DNA of 64,000 nucleotides from Clostridiales bacterium UBA5888 (GTDB lineage Bacteria > Bacillota > Clostridia > Oscillospirales > Oscillospiraceae), in NCBI GenBank assembly GCA_002431965.1, contig DJEW01000039.1, positions 38,803 through 102,802 on the forward strand, read 5' to 3'. The translations under genes and the position numbers were made by a program. Numbering within the stretch: position 1 is the first letter of the stretch; each line of letters opens with the position of its first letter. This document shows, in pieces, positions 61,851 to 64,000 of the stretch. The notes beneath the pieces are model-generated. The model saw only the letters and a program-made list of their open reading frames with translations. It searched no databases and was not told the DNA's origin.

Positions 61851-63328
61851 TACGGATTCATCGTGTAGTTCGGCGCTTCCCTGGTGATGTAAATATCGTG
61901 CGGGTGGCTCTCCTTGAGACCTGCGGAGGTTATGCGCACAAATCTGCTCTTCGTGCGAAGCTCCTCAATATTATGCGCGCCGCAGTAGCCCATGCCGGAG
62001 CGCAGACCGCCCATCATCTGGTATACGGTCTCGGACACTGCTCCCCGGTAGGGCACGCGCCCCTCGACGCCCTCCGGGACGAGCTTTTTGTTGTTCTGCT
62101 GGAAGTAGCGGTCGCGGCTGCCCTTCTGCATCGCGCCGAGGCTGCCCATGCCGCGGTACACCTTGAACTGCCGTCCCTGATAAACCTCGGTCTCGCCGGG
62201 CGCTTCGTCGCAGCCTGCGAGCATCGACCCCATCATCACGACCCTGCCGCCCGCGGCGATAGCCTTGACGATGTCGCCGGAATACTTGACGCCGCCGTCG
62301 GCAATGACGGGAACGCCGTACCTGTCCGCAATCTCCGCGCACTGCATGATCGCCGTGACCTGCGGCACGCCTATGCCCGCGACGACGCGCGTTGTGCAGA
62401 TGGATCCCGGACCTATGCCGACCTTGACGCAGTCCGCCCCCGCGCGGATGAGCGCCTGCGCCGCCTCGGGCGTTGCGATGTTGCCGGCGACAAGCTGAAT
62501 ATCGGGGAAGCGCTCCTTCACTCTCGCCACGCTGCGCATGATGTTTGCCGAGTGACCGTGCGCACTGTCAAGCACGAGCACGTCCGCCCCCGCGCCGATG
62601 AGCGCGCCGCTGCGGTCAAGCACGTCCGCCGTCGCGCCGATCGCCGCCGCGCAAAGCAGCCGCCCCGCCGCGTCCTTGGCGGAGTTGGGGTACTTGAGCA
62701 CCTTTTCAATGTCCTTTATCGTGATAAGCCCCTTGAGACGGAAGTCTTTATCGACTATAGGCAGCTTTTCAATGCGGTTTTTCCGGAGGATGTCCTTCGC
62801 CTCGTCAAGCGTCGTGCCCTCAAGCCCGGTGATAAGACCGGTCTTTGTCATGACCTCGTCGATACGGCGGGACATATCGGTCTCAAACTTCATGTCGCGG
62901 TTGGTGATGATGCCGATGAGGCGGCCGTCCGCATCGACTATGGGCACGCCGGAGATACGGAACTTTGCCATGAGCGCGTCCGCGTCGCCGAGGGTGTTGT
63001 CCGCGTGGAGTGAGAACGGATCCGTGATGACGCCGTTTTCCGAGCGCTTTACCATGTCCACCTGCTCCGCCTGCGTGTCGATGCTCATGTTCTTGTGTAT
63101 GACGCCGATGCCGCCCTCGCGCGCAATGGCGATCGCCATGCGGTACTCCGTCACAGTGTCCATCGCCGCGCTCATCACCGGGATATTGAGCCGGATGCGC
63201 TTTGTGAGCTGCGTGGAGAGATCGACATCCGCCGGGAGCACGTCGCTCTCCGCCGGGACGAGCAGCACGTCGTCAAATGTCAGCCCCTCGCCGGCAAAAC
63301 GCTGTGAATAGAGTTCATTGAGACCCAT
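61850..63328 (-). CDS. guaB: IMP dehydrogenase
   Basis: 492 residues. A TIM barrel with the active-site loop G-P-G-S-I-C-T-T-R (catalytic Cys), the NAD and flap region (G-M-G-S-L-G-A-M) and a CBS pair inserted at about 95-210. It makes XMP from IMP, the committed step to guanine nucleotides. The ATG at 63328 has GGAGG seven bases upstream; longer frames run through the promoter. Confidence 0.98.
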   Translation of the reverse strand: MGLNELYSQRFAGEGLTFDDVLLVPAESDVLPADVDLSTQLTKRIRLNIPVMSAAMDTVTEYRMAIAIAREGGIGVIHKNMSIDTQAEQVDMVKRSENGVITDPFSLHADNTLGDADALMAKFRISGVPIVDADGRLIGIITNRDMKFETDMSRRIDEVMTKTGLITGLEGTTLDEAKDILRKNRIEKLPIVDKDFRLKGLITIKDIEKVLKYPNSAKDAAGRLLCAAAIGATADVLDRSGALIGAGADVLVLDSAHGHSANIMRSVARVKERFPDIQLVAGNIATPEAAQALIRAGADCVKVGIGPGSICTTRVVAGIGVPQVTAIMQCAEIADRYGVPVIADGGVKYSGDIVKAIAAGGRVVMMGSMLAGCDEAPGETEVYQGRQFKVYRGMGSLGAMQKGSRDRYFQQNNKKLVPEGVEGRVPYRGAVSETVYQMMGGLRSGMGYCGAHNIEELRTKSRFVRITSAGLKESHPHDIYITREAPNYTMNP

Positions 63329-63359
63329 ACCGTAACCTCCGTATGTATAAATTTTCGCC

Positions 63360-63387
63360 ATTATAACAGATTCCCCGGCAAAGTCAA
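63360..63387 (-). promoter_or_regulatory. Promoter of guaB
   Basis: TTGACT (63382-63387), 16-bp spacer, TATAAT (63360-63365), leftward. The -35 box overlaps the stop codon of the upstream glycosylase gene. Confidence 0.8.
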
Positions 63388-64000
63388 GTGACAGCTTCCG
63401 CCTGCCGCCCGTGCTCGCGCGCGTAGTAGAAAATATACTGCTGGGCAAGCCCCGCGTATTCGCCGAGAGACGCCGGGTCGAAGTCCGGCGGGAAGTGCTC
63501 GCGCAGGGCGCGGCGCATCCACACGTCTACCGGGAACGCCTCTATATGGTTCAGCCCGAACAGCGCCACGCAGTTGGCGACCTTCTCCCCCACGCCGCTG
63601 AGCTTCAAAAGCTCGCGCTTTGCATCGGTATAGCCGCATTCCGTGAGCGCCTTGAGATCAAGCCCGCCGTCCGCCACGGCGCGGGCAGCCGAGAGTATGT
63701 ACGATGCGCGGTAGCCGCAGCGCAGCATGGCAAGATCCTCTTCACCAAGCGGCGCGAGCGCCGCCGCCGATGGAAACGTATAATACTCCTCGCCGTCAAG
63801 CTCCGCGCGCTCGCCGTAAGCCTCGCACAGGCGCTCTACAATGCCCTTTATCCTTTTGATGTTGTTGCACTGCGATATGATGAACGAGCAAAGCGCCTCC
63901 CACGGCTCCTGCCGCAGTATGCGTATCCCCTGCCCGAACGCCGCGCACTCGGCGAGATATTCTCCCCCCGCAAAGCCGCGGCTTATCTCCGCATAGTCGC
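63384..64000 (-). CDS. OGG1-like 8-oxoguanine DNA glycosylase, 5' truncated
   Basis: The frame is open from the right edge of the window; 204 residues are visible. The helix-hairpin-helix G-V-G-E-K-V-A-N-C (lysine in the place of OGG1 catalytic Lys249) and the following F-P-V-D-V-W-M (catalytic Asp) are diagnostic, with P-W-E-A-L-C-S-F-I-I-S-Q-C-N-N upstream matching the OGG1 core. It should remove 8-oxoguanine and nick the abasic site. The start lies outside the window. Confidence 0.92.
   Translation of the reverse strand, partial: DYAEISRGFAGGEYLAECAAFGQGIRILRQEPWEALCSFIISQCNNIKRIKGIVERLCEAYGERAELDGEEYYTFPSAAALAPLGEEDLAMLRCGYRASYILSAARAVADGGLDLKALTECGYTDAKRELLKLSGVGEKVANCVALFGLNHIEAFPVDVWMRRALREHFPPDFDPASLGEYAGLAQQYIFYYAREHGRQAEAVT

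Overview
The window is GC-rich, densely packed DNA from a spore-forming, Gram-positive Clostridia-type bacterium (Bacillota), probably a gut Oscillospiraceae-like organism. Evidence: a PolC-type replicative polymerase, a spoIIGA-sigE pair, an energy-coupling-factor (ECF) core module, lipoprotein solute-binding proteins with leader peptides ending in L-C-A-C-G, strong Shine-Dalgarno sequences and clear sigma-A promoters. The taxonomic placement is inference. Most genes lie on the minus strand. I saw no phage, insertion sequence, CRISPR array or rRNA.

Layout. 1-670: end of an ABC ATPase gene. 726-8690: a leftward sugar-ABC region (propeller-fused binding lipoprotein, two permeases) running into a HlyD-like adaptor and a MacB-type periplasmic-core protein. 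8694-13443: CvpA, ClpE-like unfoldase, macro domain, rhomboid, DUF523. 13585-17835: rRNA-type methyltransferase, ecfA1-ecfA2-ecfT and truA. 17861-22616: XRE regulator, a rearranged amino-acid-binding lipoprotein, a membrane-anchored serine hydrolase, and a pseudokinase-transmembrane-lectin protein. 22666-34832: EamA transporter-pyrH-frr-uppS-dxr-rseP-ispG-polC-MBL nuclease operon, without cdsA between uppS and dxr. 34826-36467: spoIIGA-sigE. 36466-40844: a GT39-type membrane protein and, divergently, a cytosolic BMP-like protein with a phosphoesterase. 40886-47010: oppBCDF plus a rearranged oligopeptide-binding protein. 47051-55822: a ribose-type sugar ABC system followed by two Gfo/Idh/MocA oxidoreductases, two sugar isomerases/epimerases and an arylamine N-acetyltransferase. 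55917-64000: SGNH hydrolase, tRNA-Val, zinc-ribbon/TM/Ig-like protein, P-loop/CYTH fusion, PIG-L deacetylase, guaB and a partial OGG1-like glycosylase.

Most unusual. Two unrelated solute-binding lipoproteins (SBP_bac_3 type at 18595-19410, SBP_bac_5 type at 40886-42640) look circularly permuted: the segment that normally ends the fold sits directly after the lipoprotein signal, and the protein stops where that segment would normally begin. Other notable items are the pseudokinase/C-type-lectin protein, the ParB-like/BMP cytosolic protein with its phosphoesterase, a short hairpin repeat family in untranslated regions, a low-GC mosaic segment inside the HlyD-like gene, and divergent promoters sharing one -35 box upstream of spoIIGA.

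Regulation visible in the sequence: many TTGaca-16/17-TAtaaT promoters, a 23-bp inverted repeat at the start of the first sugar operon transcript, long palindrome-rich leaders in front of two transport operons, and hairpins placed between binding-protein and transporter genes. All functional assignments come from reading motifs; no database search was run.
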